DNA of 61,168 bases from Collinsella sp. (GTDB lineage: Bacteria > Actinomycetota > Coriobacteriia > Coriobacteriales > Coriobacteriaceae): positions 1 to 61,168 of the forward strand of contig JAUMOL010000021.1 in NCBI GenBank assembly GCA_031295385.1, written 5' to 3'. How positions within the stretch are numbered: the stretch's first letter is position 1; every line of letters begins with the position of its first letter. Of the stretch, positions 9,208 to 17,885 are shown one piece after another. The notes beneath the pieces were generated by a model that was given only the letters and a program-made list of their open reading frames with translations, was not told the origin of the DNA and did not search any database. The position numbers and the translations under genes were made by a program.

Positions 9208-9720
9208 CTAGGCTACCTTTCGTCCAACATCTTGATAACTCGAGCAGGAACCCCCCCCCGCGAGGCAATTCGCAGGGACATCTTTTGCGACAACTGCACC
9301 AGCAGCGATAATAGATCCGTTGCCAATATTCACACCGGGCAAAATCGTGGAACGCGTTCCAATCCAGCAGCCCTTCCCAACATGAATATCGCGGTTATAT
9401 GTCTCCCCAGCACGCCGCTCGGCAAGACCTAAGCTATGAGTCGAGCAGCAGAACATAACCTCAGGAGCAACCTTGGTCTGTTCGCCAATAGTCACTTTGC
9501 ACGGAAACCGAACGCTTCCATAAAAGCTGCAACCGTTTCCAATAAAGGCGTTCGGTCCAACCTCGAGCTCTTTCACCTGAAATAGAACATTGCTGCGAAT
9601 TAAAACGGTAGGATGAATATCTAAACCGGTAGCTCTAAGGATATCGACACGAAACGGGAGCGCTACATGCCAGCCCTGTACAGTTCGAGCCAGCCTGATT
9701 GCGAGAGATTTTAACTTCAC
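9208..9720 (-). CDS. Hexapeptide-repeat acyltransferase with a C-terminus shifted at a nine-G tract
   Basis: About 170 residues of left-handed beta-helix: IHPTVLIRSNVLF, VGPNAFIGNGCSF, VTIGEQTKVAPEV, then CWIGTRSTILPGVNIGNGSI. The start is GTG 9720, one base after the pyruvyltransferase stop, with GAGGGG upstream. The coding strand carries nine consecutive G (positions 9251-9259) where this family normally reads GGVPARVI. As sequenced the frame ends GGGSCSSYQDVGRKVA. With eight G the same DNA would read LAGGVPARVIKMLDER and stop at 9213, the canonical C-terminus. The gene is therefore frameshifted in this copy, or the tract is variable or mis-sequenced. It probably acetylates the polysaccharide. 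Confidence 0.8.
   Translation of the reverse strand: MKLKSLAIRLARTVQGWHVALPFRVDILRATGLDIHPTVLIRSNVLFQVKELEVGPNAFIGNGCSFYGSVRFPCKVTIGEQTKVAPEVMFCCSTHSLGLAERRAGETYNRDIHVGKGCWIGTRSTILPGVNIGNGSIIAAGAVVAKDVPANCLAGGGSCSSYQDVGRKVA
9251..9259 (-). repeat. Nine-base homopolymeric G tract in a coding region
   Basis: Nine consecutive C on the plus strand, near the 3' end of the acyltransferase gene. Removing one base restores the canonical family C-terminus, so tract length decides the protein end. Tracts of this length are prone to slipped-strand mispairing and also to sequencing error. Confidence 0.8.
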
Positions 9721-9721
9721 G

Positions 9722-10852
9722 CTATCGCCCCTCAACTGCAGTCGCGATCTGCTCACAAAGATAGCTGTAAGTCTTTTTCCGCTCTTGCTCGATGCGATCA
9801 TCTACGGAGCTCCAATCGACACGAGCGCTCAACTTCTGAGGGAGCTGTTCAAGCGATGCAACGTGGTCCAGCAGTCCGAGACGATCGAGCAAATCATTCA
9901 GCTTCTGCGAGTTACCATAGCCCGAGCTACGTACGAACGTTGCAAAAGGCGTATGGGCGATCGTCGAGAAAATGGTGCCATGGAACGTGTCGGTTACCAC
10001 GGCATCCGCATGCTTGAAGTAGGCGAGCACCTCAAAGGGCGAGCAATCCACGAAGCGATCACAGACGCCCTGCACCCCACCGATATTGAGCACCTTGAGA
10101 CCGCGCTGATCGGCATAGGCACGCACGGCGGCGCACTCCTCGGCCGTGAGACGGCCCGAGTAGCCGTATGCGATCATATAGCGGTCCTCTTCGACCTCGG
10201 CGGGAATCAACCTGCACTCGCCAAAATAGTCGTAGGCGAGCACCGGGTCCAAGTTGAAGGCCGGTGTTTCCCCCGTAAGCGACTCGACAATGGCGCCCGT
10301 GTTGGCATCGCGAGCGGAGACGGCGTCGAGACGCTTGAGGTAGCCCGCGACCTCTTCGCGCTTGCCGTAACGGTCAAGCTTATCGAGCGTGGTGTTGCCG
10401 AAGGAAGCGGCGTAGGTCACCTTGCGTCCGGCGCGCGACCCGGTGCCGAAAAGCGCGGGCGTGAAGCCGACATTAGCGTTATCCTGCACGCAGTTGAACA
10501 CCTCGTCGCTGCCGATGACCAAGAGGTCGATGTCGGGATCAAGGTTGGGCTCCTCAGTGACGCCGAGCATCGGGTAGAAGCGCTGGGCGTAGGTGCGCTT
10601 GTAGCGGATGAAGGCGAGCTTGTCCCTGAGCGGAGCGTCGTAGCGGAATACCTCGAGGGCCTTCTCCGCCTTGCGAGCGACACCCTTCTTCGATGACGGG
10701 GACGTGACCAGGCACTTGCCAGGCTCATAGTCAACGAACTGCACATCGCAGCCAAGGGACTCCAGGATAGACTTCAGGCCGAAAGCCTGCAGGAAGGACC
10801 CGTAGTTGTAGATCCTCTGCATACTGAGTATGCCGGCGCGGGGTTTAGTCAT
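9722..10852 (-). CDS. Polysaccharide pyruvyl transferase family protein
   Basis: 376 residues. The N-terminus GILSMQRIYNYGSFLQAFGL is the conserved opening of the polysaccharide pyruvyl transferase family, with a glycine-bearing loop. Later come DLLVIGSDEVFNC, a second domain with VLNIGGVQG, and the C-terminal VVTDTFHGTIFSTIAHTPF, whose Thr-Asp-x-Phe-His-Gly motif is the family's most conserved block. Family members use phosphoenolpyruvate to ketalise sugars, although many in Gram-positive loci are uncharacterised. Composition is GC-rich here, unlike the operon's distal genes. The start ATG 10852 lies 4 bases after the upstream stop. Confidence 0.87.
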   Translation of the reverse strand: MTKPRAGILSMQRIYNYGSFLQAFGLKSILESLGCDVQFVDYEPGKCLVTSPSSKKGVARKAEKALEVFRYDAPLRDKLAFIRYKRTYAQRFYPMLGVTEEPNLDPDIDLLVIGSDEVFNCVQDNANVGFTPALFGTGSRAGRKVTYAASFGNTTLDKLDRYGKREEVAGYLKRLDAVSARDANTGAIVESLTGETPAFNLDPVLAYDYFGECRLIPAEVEEDRYMIAYGYSGRLTAEECAAVRAYADQRGLKVLNIGGVQGVCDRFVDCSPFEVLAYFKHADAVVTDTFHGTIFSTIAHTPFATFVRSSGYGNSQKLNDLLDRLGLLDHVASLEQLPQKLSARVDWSSVDDRIEQERKKTYSYLCEQIATAVEGR

Positions 10853-10856
10853 GCGG

Positions 10857-11342
10857 TTAAATTCCTTCTATCAGTCTCTCGAGCTCTCGGCAGAACTCGG
10901 CGTTGTGGCTCTTAAAAGTGACGCCGCGCGAGAGCTCGCGGGCGCGCTCGATGGCGGCGGAAAGGTCCATCACGTCGTAGACGGGCACGATTCCGCCTTG
11001 GCGCTCCGCGACGATGCGCACGAAGTCGGCCTGATGGTTGTTCACATGCTCGTCAAGGTCGCCCCTGCGGGGCACAACGACGGGTACCTTGCCTGCAGCC
11101 ATGGCCTCGATGAAACTTGAGGGGCCGCCGTGCGTGATCACCACATCGGCACCCTCCATGTAGCTCTTCATCTGTCGAAACGGCACGAACTGCGAGTGGG
11201 CGCAGTGGACGGGCTCGTACGTCGAGTAACCCGTCTGGATAAAGACGGGCTCAACGAGCGTCCCGTCCGCCTTGAGATCGTCAACCGCCTTGACCAGGCG
11301 GTCGAACTGCTGCTCGTGGGTGCCCACGGTCACGAATACCAT
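10857..11342 (-). CDS. Alg13-like glycosyltransferase catalytic subunit (PssE/EpsF type)
   Basis: 161 residues matching the C-terminal half of GT28/Alg13: an opening VFVTVGTHEQQFDRL, then ADVVITHGGPSSFIEAMAAGKVPVVVPR, which is the UDP-sugar binding block of MurG/Alg13-type enzymes. These proteins act only with a separate membrane-anchored Alg14-type partner, which is encoded directly upstream (11355-11822). The pair most likely adds the second sugar to the undecaprenyl-linked primer made by the sugar transferase at 11823. Sugar identity is not predictable. Its spacing to the partner is 12 bases. Confidence 0.88.
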   Translation of the reverse strand: MVFVTVGTHEQQFDRLVKAVDDLKADGTLVEPVFIQTGYSTYEPVHCAHSQFVPFRQMKSYMEGADVVITHGGPSSFIEAMAAGKVPVVVPRRGDLDEHVNNHQADFVRIVAERQGGIVPVYDVMDLSAAIERARELSRGVTFKSHNAEFCRELERLIEGI

Positions 11343-11354
11343 GCGCGTCCCTCC

Positions 11355-11822
11355 CTAGAAGATAGAGCCGAGGTCAACGGCGTTCTTGTAGACATCGAGC
11401 TGTTCTGGCCACTGCACTACGAATAGGTCGGCCACGCCGTTGAGCATGCGACCAGTCATCGTGGGCTTGTCCACGCGATCGAAGACCTCCACGTAGACGC
11501 ATTTGGACCCGAACAACTTTCCGATCAGGAAGAACGGCACCGCAACCGCGGCACCGGAGCTGATGATCAGATCGGGACGCTCCTTGCGGAGCACCTTCCA
11601 GGCGAGAACCGTGTTCTTCAGCAGGTTCGGGATGTTGCGGTTCGTCGGATAGTGGCAATGGTAGACGCGCTCCCCTTCCAGAAGAGAATTCGCGTCCTCC
11701 TTGTCGAAGGTCACCCAGAACCTATCGGCAGCTTGTGACCAAAATGGCCTCAAGAGCCACATATGAGTCAGATGTCCTCCACTTGAACTCGGGATACACA
11801 CTTTGGCTTTTGAAAGATCCAT
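11355..11822 (-). CDS. Alg14-like glycosyltransferase membrane subunit (PssD type)
   Basis: 155 residues with the Alg14 opening VCIPSSSGGHLTHMW (the SSGGH motif) and a central LIISSGAAVAVPFFLIGKL segment that is hydrophobic enough to act as a membrane association helix, followed by VYVEVFDRVDKPTMTGR. In eukaryotes and bacteria this subunit recruits the Alg13-like catalytic subunit to the membrane and forms part of the donor site. The adjacent downstream gene encodes that partner. Its start lies directly at the end of the sugar-transferase gene, so the three are probably translated in sequence. Confidence 0.88.
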   Translation of the reverse strand: MDLSKAKVCIPSSSGGHLTHMWLLRPFWSQAADRFWVTFDKEDANSLLEGERVYHCHYPTNRNIPNLLKNTVLAWKVLRKERPDLIISSGAAVAVPFFLIGKLFGSKCVYVEVFDRVDKPTMTGRMLNGVADLFVVQWPEQLDVYKNAVDLGSIF

Positions 11823-12647
11823 CTAGCACGCACCCTTTCCCGTGATCACTTCGATGATGGTGAGGGCGATAATTCTCAAATCGGTGAGGAGCCCGCGTCG
11901 CGCAATGTATTCCAGGTCGCGACGAACCATCCCGTCGAATCCGGTCGAGTTGCGCTCCGTAACCTGCCACCAGCCGGTAATTCCCGGCTTCACGGCCAAG
12001 CGCTGCAGGTCGTACTCGGTGTACTCTGCAACCTCGTTGGGCAGCGGCGGGCGCGGGCCCACGACGGACATCTGGCCCAGGAACACGTTCAGGAACTGCG
12101 GGAACTCGTCGATGGAGTGCTTGCGGATGAACTTCCCGATCTTGGTGACGCGGGGGTCCTCCTTCATCTTGAACATGGCGCCGGCGATCTCGTTCTGCTC
12201 CTTGAGCTCGGCGAGGCGCTCGTCGGCGTCCTTGTACATGGAGCGGAACTTCCACATGCGGAAGGTGGACAGGCTGCCATCGCGGTGGGTCTGGCCCACG
12301 CGGATCTGGCTGTAGAAGGGGTTGCCCTCGCTCTCAAGGCGGATGGCCGCGGCCAACACCAGACCGGGGATCGCGATGAGGACGAGCACAACACCGCTGA
12401 AAACGATATCAAACGTGCGCTTTATGGCCCGGTAGGCCAGGCGCGAGTTGTCCCAGTCCATGATGGATTGCATGGCCCTGTAGCTGGCGGCGCCCTCACG
12501 CCGGTCCATGGCCTGAGCAATCAGCGCCGCCCCCGCGGGCGCATTGCTCTCTGTTACTTCTTTAGCAGCCACAGTCAAACTTACGTCCCCGTTCCCCAGG
12601 GATCCCCTAATCGGTAAATTCAAAATGCGAACGAATAGCTGGTGCAA
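11823..12647 (-). CDS. Undecaprenyl-phosphate sugar phosphotransferase (initiating transferase, WcaJ/WbaP C-terminal type)
   Basis: 274 residues. A single N-terminal membrane helix (about residues 82-102) follows RAIKRTFDIVFSG. The bacterial sugar-transferase domain comes next, with WKFRSMYKDAD, then KHSIDEFPQFLNVFLGQMSVVGPRPPLP and KPGITGWWQV, all hallmark blocks. It lacks the large N-terminal membrane domain of full-length WbaP. The enzyme transfers a hexose-1-phosphate to undecaprenyl phosphate and so starts repeat-unit synthesis. The start is uncertain: TTG 12647 overlaps the upstream gene by 28 bases, and TTG codons nearer 12577-12623 are possible. It is the first biosynthetic gene after the antiterminator. 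Confidence 0.88.
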   Translation of the reverse strand: MHQLFVRILNLPIRGSLGNGDVSLTVAAKEVTESNAPAGAALIAQAMDRREGAASYRAMQSIMDWDNSRLAYRAIKRTFDIVFSGVVLVLIAIPGLVLAAAIRLESEGNPFYSQIRVGQTHRDGSLSTFRMWKFRSMYKDADERLAELKEQNEIAGAMFKMKEDPRVTKIGKFIRKHSIDEFPQFLNVFLGQMSVVGPRPPLPNEVAEYTEYDLQRLAVKPGITGWWQVTERNSTGFDGMVRRDLEYIARRGLLTDLRIIALTIIEVITGKGAC

Positions 12648-13246
12648 CGTCTCCCTTGCGTCTTGCTGGGAACATCGAGCGGCAGCAACTCACTAAAAGC
12701 GGAGTCGCCTTCGCCCACGTCTACCAGGCACCAGCGCTTATGACGGTCGATCTTTTTAACGCGGGCCTCTTGCCCCACCAAGGGACCCTGCTCTATGTGC
12801 AACACGCCATCTTCTATGCGCGCAACGCTGTTGCGCACCACGCCGTCGTCGTCCAGCACGCTGCGGTACCAGTCCTGCGCGTCGTCCGGCATGGGCATAT
12901 ACGCCCGCTCCCTACTGCCGGCGATGCGACAGCCAAAGCTCAACTGGGCCAAAGCCCTATCGAGCGCGGCGGCATCGTGCGTGGCGACGAAGAAATATTC
13001 CTTGTACATGGGTTTGGTTTGGAGCGACCAGGCGCCATCCCACTTAAACCAGAACTCCTTTTGCATCACAAAAGCGTCCTGCATAAGGTTGTGCGGGATA
13101 ATGCGGCGAACCTTTTCGCAGGTCTCGCGCTCTTTTCCATTAGGGGTGTGAACCAGATACCAGCGGACGCGGCCGTGCTGGCTGTTGGTGGTGACGCCGT
13201 TAAATGCGCCTGGCAGCTGCTCTTGGCGCCGTGCCGTCTGTTCCAT
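12620..13246 (-). CDS. NusG-family antiterminator, LoaP/UpxY-like
   Basis: About 208 residues. The N-terminal NusG (NGN) domain begins RWYLVHTPNGKERETCEKVRR. A C-terminal KOW segment reads IEQGPLVGQEARVKKIDRHK. Specialised NusG paralogs of this kind sit at the head of long polysaccharide or antibiotic operons and stop premature termination within them; LoaP is the Firmicute/Actinobacteria form. The start is set at ATG 13246 because AGAGGGGG precedes it; the open frame continues upstream to 13363 but that part is Cys/Arg-rich with no family match. It directly precedes the initiating transferase and probably controls the whole operon. Confidence 0.85.
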   Translation of the reverse strand: MEQTARRQEQLPGAFNGVTTNSQHGRVRWYLVHTPNGKERETCEKVRRIIPHNLMQDAFVMQKEFWFKWDGAWSLQTKPMYKEYFFVATHDAAALDRALAQLSFGCRIAGSRERAYMPMPDDAQDWYRSVLDDDGVVRNSVARIEDGVLHIEQGPLVGQEARVKKIDRHKRWCLVDVGEGDSAFSELLPLDVPSKTQGRRCTSYSFAF

Positions 13247-13337
13247 GTTCTCGCCCCCTCTTTTGGCTTTGCGATGCACGCAAATGCAGGGAAGTTTAGA
13301 ACAGGCTTCTCGCTCGCAGCTAGGCGCAGTCGCAAAA

Positions 13338-13458
13338 GTACAGGTTTTTGTATCTTTCGACATAGACCACTATATAAGCAATTAATCAGCGATTGCCCAG
13401 ATTACGCAAAATGTACTGCCGGTAGATGCATCTCCATACCCTCTACAAAAACCTGTAC
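13338..13458. repeat. 15-bp perfect inverted repeat bracketing a candidate promoter
   Basis: The left arm GTACAGGTTTTTGTA (13338-13352) and right arm TACAAAAACCTGTAC (13444-13458) are exact reverse complements; extended to 19 bp they match at 18 positions. The 91-bp spacer lies between the thrS terminator and the antiterminator gene. It could be an invertible element or a pair of operator sites. Confidence 0.7.
13360..13415 (-). promoter_or_regulatory. Candidate promoter of the polysaccharide operon
   Basis: On the minus strand, TTGCGT (about 13407) is followed after roughly the normal spacing by AT-rich DNA containing TGCTTATATAG (about 13372-13382), resembling an extended -10 box. It would fire toward the LoaP-like gene. 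The match is imperfect and has no experimental support. Confidence 0.4.
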
Positions 13459-13471
13459 CTTTTTGTGCAAC

Positions 13472-13508
13472 AAAAAAAGGCGACCGCCCTTTATGGACGG
13501 TCGCCTTT
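13472..13508 (-). terminator. Rho-independent terminator of thrS
   Basis: Stem AAAGGCGACCG / CGGTCGCCTTT with a T-rich run following on the minus strand (CGCCTTTTTTTGTTG). It lies 23 bases beyond the thrS stop and separates thrS from the polysaccharide operon. Confidence 0.9.
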
Positions 13509-13530
13509 GTTAATTGTTGTAAAGCTTGCC

Positions 13531-15294
<1,764 letters not shown>

Positions 15295-15392
15295 GGGTAT
15301 GTTTTCTCCTCTCGGATGCCTAATGCAAGTGCGTGCGATGCGCTCGGCGTTTTAACTTGCATCATTATAGGCAGGTTGCCTTGGTATACAAG

Positions 15393-15423
15393 CGCCCGCC
15401 GCACCTTAATGGCACGGCGGGCG
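15393..15423 (-). terminator. GC-rich hairpin between the zinc-ribbon gene and thrS
   Basis: Perfect 9-bp stem CGCCCGCCG / CGGCGGGCG with a 13-base loop. A short T run follows only on the plus strand, so it may act weakly in either direction; by position it would end the zinc-ribbon transcript. Confidence 0.4.
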
Positions 15424-15511
15424 ATTTTCTACGCATGCTTCATCGCGTGGGGCGGGGTGCGCATGGCTTGAGGCGTGCCCGTGGCTTGCGGCCGGCCCGG
15501 CGATGGATGCG

Positions 15512-15943
15512 TTACTGGATGCGAGTTCGGCAGTAGGGACAGACCTTCCAGTGCGCATCGAGCGGGCGATGGCAGCTGGGGCAGACATTGCGAACCTGGG
15601 TATCGCACACCGGGCAGACCACAAAGTCTTTCTCGATGGGCGCGCCGCACTGCGGGCAGGTGCCGTACTGGGCAAGCTGGCGCTCGCGCAGGGCCATGTC
15701 CAGCTCCTGCTCCTCGCGGTCGGACGCGTAGGAGTGCGGGCGCAGGACCAGGTAGGCAATGAGGCCCACAAACGGGATGAGGGCGATGATGCCCCATGCC
15801 ACGTAGGCGCTGGCGCCGCGGCGGCGAGCGTCGATAAACACATAGACGACCGACAGCACATACAGGGCGATGATAAAGCCAACGAAGGCATAGACGACGC
15901 CCATAAGCTGCGGCGACATGAGCTCGGAGATGTACTTGGACAT
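15512..15943 (-). CDS. Zinc-ribbon membrane protein of unknown function
   Basis: About 143 residues. Two membrane helices sit near the N-terminus (LMGVVYAFVGFIIALYVLSVVYVF and a second rich in Ala, Ile, Leu and Val), separated by a short Arg-rich loop (DARRRG). The C-terminal half carries two zinc-ribbon style modules: CPQCGAP with CPVCDTQ, then CPSCHRP with CPYCRTR. The start is set at ATG 15943 with GAAAGG nine bases upstream. Similar small proteins with a PLDc_N-like helix pair and double-zinc-ribbon tails are common in Actinobacteria and have no assigned role. The zinc ribbons are predicted to lie on the cytoplasmic side. Confidence 0.7.
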   Translation of the reverse strand: MSKYISELMSPQLMGVVYAFVGFIIALYVLSVVYVFIDARRRGASAYVAWGIIALIPFVGLIAYLVLRPHSYASDREEQELDMALRERQLAQYGTCPQCGAPIEKDFVVCPVCDTQVRNVCPSCHRPLDAHWKVCPYCRTRIQ

Positions 15944-16040
15944 TACGGGTACCTTTCGGAATATTAACAGTCCGGTCAAGTTTACCACGGGGTTTGTTTA
16001 TATGGGACTACAGCTAGGGGCGGGGCCGGCGCGGACACAA

Positions 16041-16264
16041 ACATCTCAATCTGTAACAGGTGGGAGCGGAATCCGGGTCTAGATGTTGCAGATCGAGACG
16101 AACGGAGGACCCTCCAGACTAACGTCTTGATCTGTAACATCTACAACCCAAATCATCAGCTAACTGTTACAGATTGAGACAAATGAAAACGTCCTGGCCG
16201 AATGTCTCAATCTGTAACAGCTACTCTGCAAAACCAGCCCCAGATGTTATAGATCGAGACAAAT
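16041..16264. repeat. Array of six alternating inverted ~20-bp repeats, ~40-bp period
   Basis: The consensus TGTCTCAATCTGTAACA appears at 16041, 16122 and 16202 on the plus strand and, reverse-complemented, at 16081, 16163 and 16244. Orientation alternates strictly and centre spacing is about 40 bases, with unrelated ~20-bp spacers. Single-base differences mark the copies. It fills the gap upstream of the glycerol-3-phosphate dehydrogenase genes. It is not a CRISPR array because orientation alternates. Confidence 0.8.
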
Positions 16265-16278
16265 CTCCGACACGAGGG

Positions 16279-16327
16279 ACGGCAGACGAGGTTGTCGACG
16301 TTGCCGGGTCTCCCCTCGCCTGCCGTT
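16279..16327. repeat. Imperfect hairpin ahead of the glp-like operon
   Basis: ACGGCAGACGAGG is followed 23 bases later by CCTCGCCTGCCGT, a 13-bp stem with one G-T pair. No T tract follows. It lies about 100 bases upstream of the GTG start at 16430 and could be a leader structure or a repeat remnant. Confidence 0.4.
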
Positions 16328-16429
16328 GGCGGGTGTTGCGGGGCTGTTCGCCGCATTGCCGCCGCGCTGGGGGTGTCTAAACCGTAGGATAGTCTTATTG
16401 ACGGCCTGTCAACTCGTCTGGGAGGCACT

Positions 16430-17884
16430 GTGACAGAAACGTTTGATATCGCGATTGTCGGCGCCGGCATCACCGGATGCGCCATCGCGCGGCAGCTCGC
16501 GCGATTTGACCTGTCCATTTGCGTGGTCGAGGCGGCTAACGATATCGCGCTGGGCGCATCGAAGGCCAACGGCGGCCTGGTGCACGCCGGCTACGATCCG
16601 GCACCGGGAACCGTAAAGGCGCAGGTCAACGCCCGTGGTTGCGAGTTGTACGGTACGTGGGCGCAGGAGCTGAGCTTTCTGTTCTGCCGCACCGGGTCGA
16701 TGGTGTTGGGCTTTAACGACGAGGACCGTGCGCAACTGGAGCAGCTGCGTAGCAATGGCCTTGCCAACGGCGTGCCCGAGCTGTCGATCGTCGGACCCGA
16801 CCGCATCCATGAACTTGAGCCGCGCGCCAGTGCCGATGCGACGAGCGCGTTGTGGTGCCCCTCGACTGGGTTTGTCGACCCGTTTGAGGTTGCCATCGCC
16901 GCGTTGGAGAACGCCGTGGCCAACGGGGTGACGTTTATGCGGTCCGCGTCGGTGGAAGCAATTGAAGTCGCGGGCTCGGGCGACGACGCGCACTTTACGC
17001 TGGCGACCCCCGCTGGCAACGTGCGCTGCCGCTACCTGATCAACGCCGCGGGCAACGGCGCCGCCGACATCTCGCATATGGCGGGCGCCGAGGAGTTCCA
17101 GATGGTCTGGCGCCAGGGCAACATCGTGGTGCTTGACAAAGAGCCGCGCACGCTCATGCCGCTCTACCCCGTGCCGACGCCGATATCGAAGGGCGTTATC
17201 GTCACGGGCACCGTGCACGGCAACACCGTGATCACCGCCACGGCTGCCGTGCGCGAGCCGGGCGACACGCAGACCTATGCGAGCGATGTGAACGCGCTGC
17301 TGACCGGCGCGCGCAAGCTAGTGCCCGATCTGGATACGCGCCGCGTGGTGCGCGCATTTGCCGGCGGGCGTCCGGTCATTCAGGGAACGAACGACTTCTT
17401 TATTGGACAGTCGGCCGTGGTGCCGGGACTTTTCCAGGCGGCAGGCATTCAGTCGCCGGGCGTGGCAAGCGCGCCGGCCATTGCCGAGCGCATGGAGCAG
17501 GTACTGCGCGACGCTGGCGTGGCCCTGCGCGAACGTGCCGATTGGGACCCGATCCGCCATGCGCCGGACGACTTTGACCGCGCGCCGCTTGCGCGCAAGG
17601 AGGAGCTCATCGAGTCCGACCCCGCGTGGGGACAGATTGTCTGCCGCTGCGAGACGGTGCCCGAGGCCGAGATCGTGGCCGCGATTCGACGCCGCCCGGG
17701 CGCGGTTTCGGTCGAGGGCGTCAAGCGCCGCTGTCGTGCCGGCATGGGCCGGTGCCAAAGTGGTTTTTGCCAGAGCCGCGTGGTTGCGATCCTTGCCCGC
17801 GAGTTGGGCTGCGACCCCAGCGAGGTGCTGTTGGAGGATGCCGGATCTTGGTTGGTCGAGGGACTGCTGAAGGGGGTGCGCTAG
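16430..17884 (+). CDS. FAD-dependent glycerol-3-phosphate dehydrogenase-like protein with [2Fe-2S] domain (GlpA-like)
   Basis: 484 residues. A dinucleotide-binding N-terminus (DIAIVGAGITGCAIARQLA) starts a DAO-type FAD domain with ASKANGGLVHAGYDP and, later, RPVIQGTNDFFIG. The C-terminus is a BFD-like [2Fe-2S] domain with Cys ligands in CRCETV and CRAGMGRCQSGFC. The start is GTG 16430 with GGGAGG upstream. With the following two genes it forms the trio that in Firmicutes and Actinobacteria oxidises glycerol-3-phosphate anaerobically to dihydroxyacetone phosphate. Alternative substrates such as L-2-hydroxyglutarate exist in the family. No glpK or glpF is nearby. Confidence 0.82.
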   Translation: MTETFDIAIVGAGITGCAIARQLARFDLSICVVEAANDIALGASKANGGLVHAGYDPAPGTVKAQVNARGCELYGTWAQELSFLFCRTGSMVLGFNDEDRAQLEQLRSNGLANGVPELSIVGPDRIHELEPRASADATSALWCPSTGFVDPFEVAIAALENAVANGVTFMRSASVEAIEVAGSGDDAHFTLATPAGNVRCRYLINAAGNGAADISHMAGAEEFQMVWRQGNIVVLDKEPRTLMPLYPVPTPISKGVIVTGTVHGNTVITATAAVREPGDTQTYASDVNALLTGARKLVPDLDTRRVVRAFAGGRPVIQGTNDFFIGQSAVVPGLFQAAGIQSPGVASAPAIAERMEQVLRDAGVALRERADWDPIRHAPDDFDRAPLARKEELIESDPAWGQIVCRCETVPEAEIVAAIRRRPGAVSVEGVKRRCRAGMGRCQSGFCQSRVVAILARELGCDPSEVLLEDAGSWLVEGLLKGVR

Positions 17885-17885
17885 G

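Noticed and set aside
16041..16264. CRISPR array
   Set aside because: Repeat orientation alternates and units are only about 17-20 bp with divergent bases; no cas genes are present.
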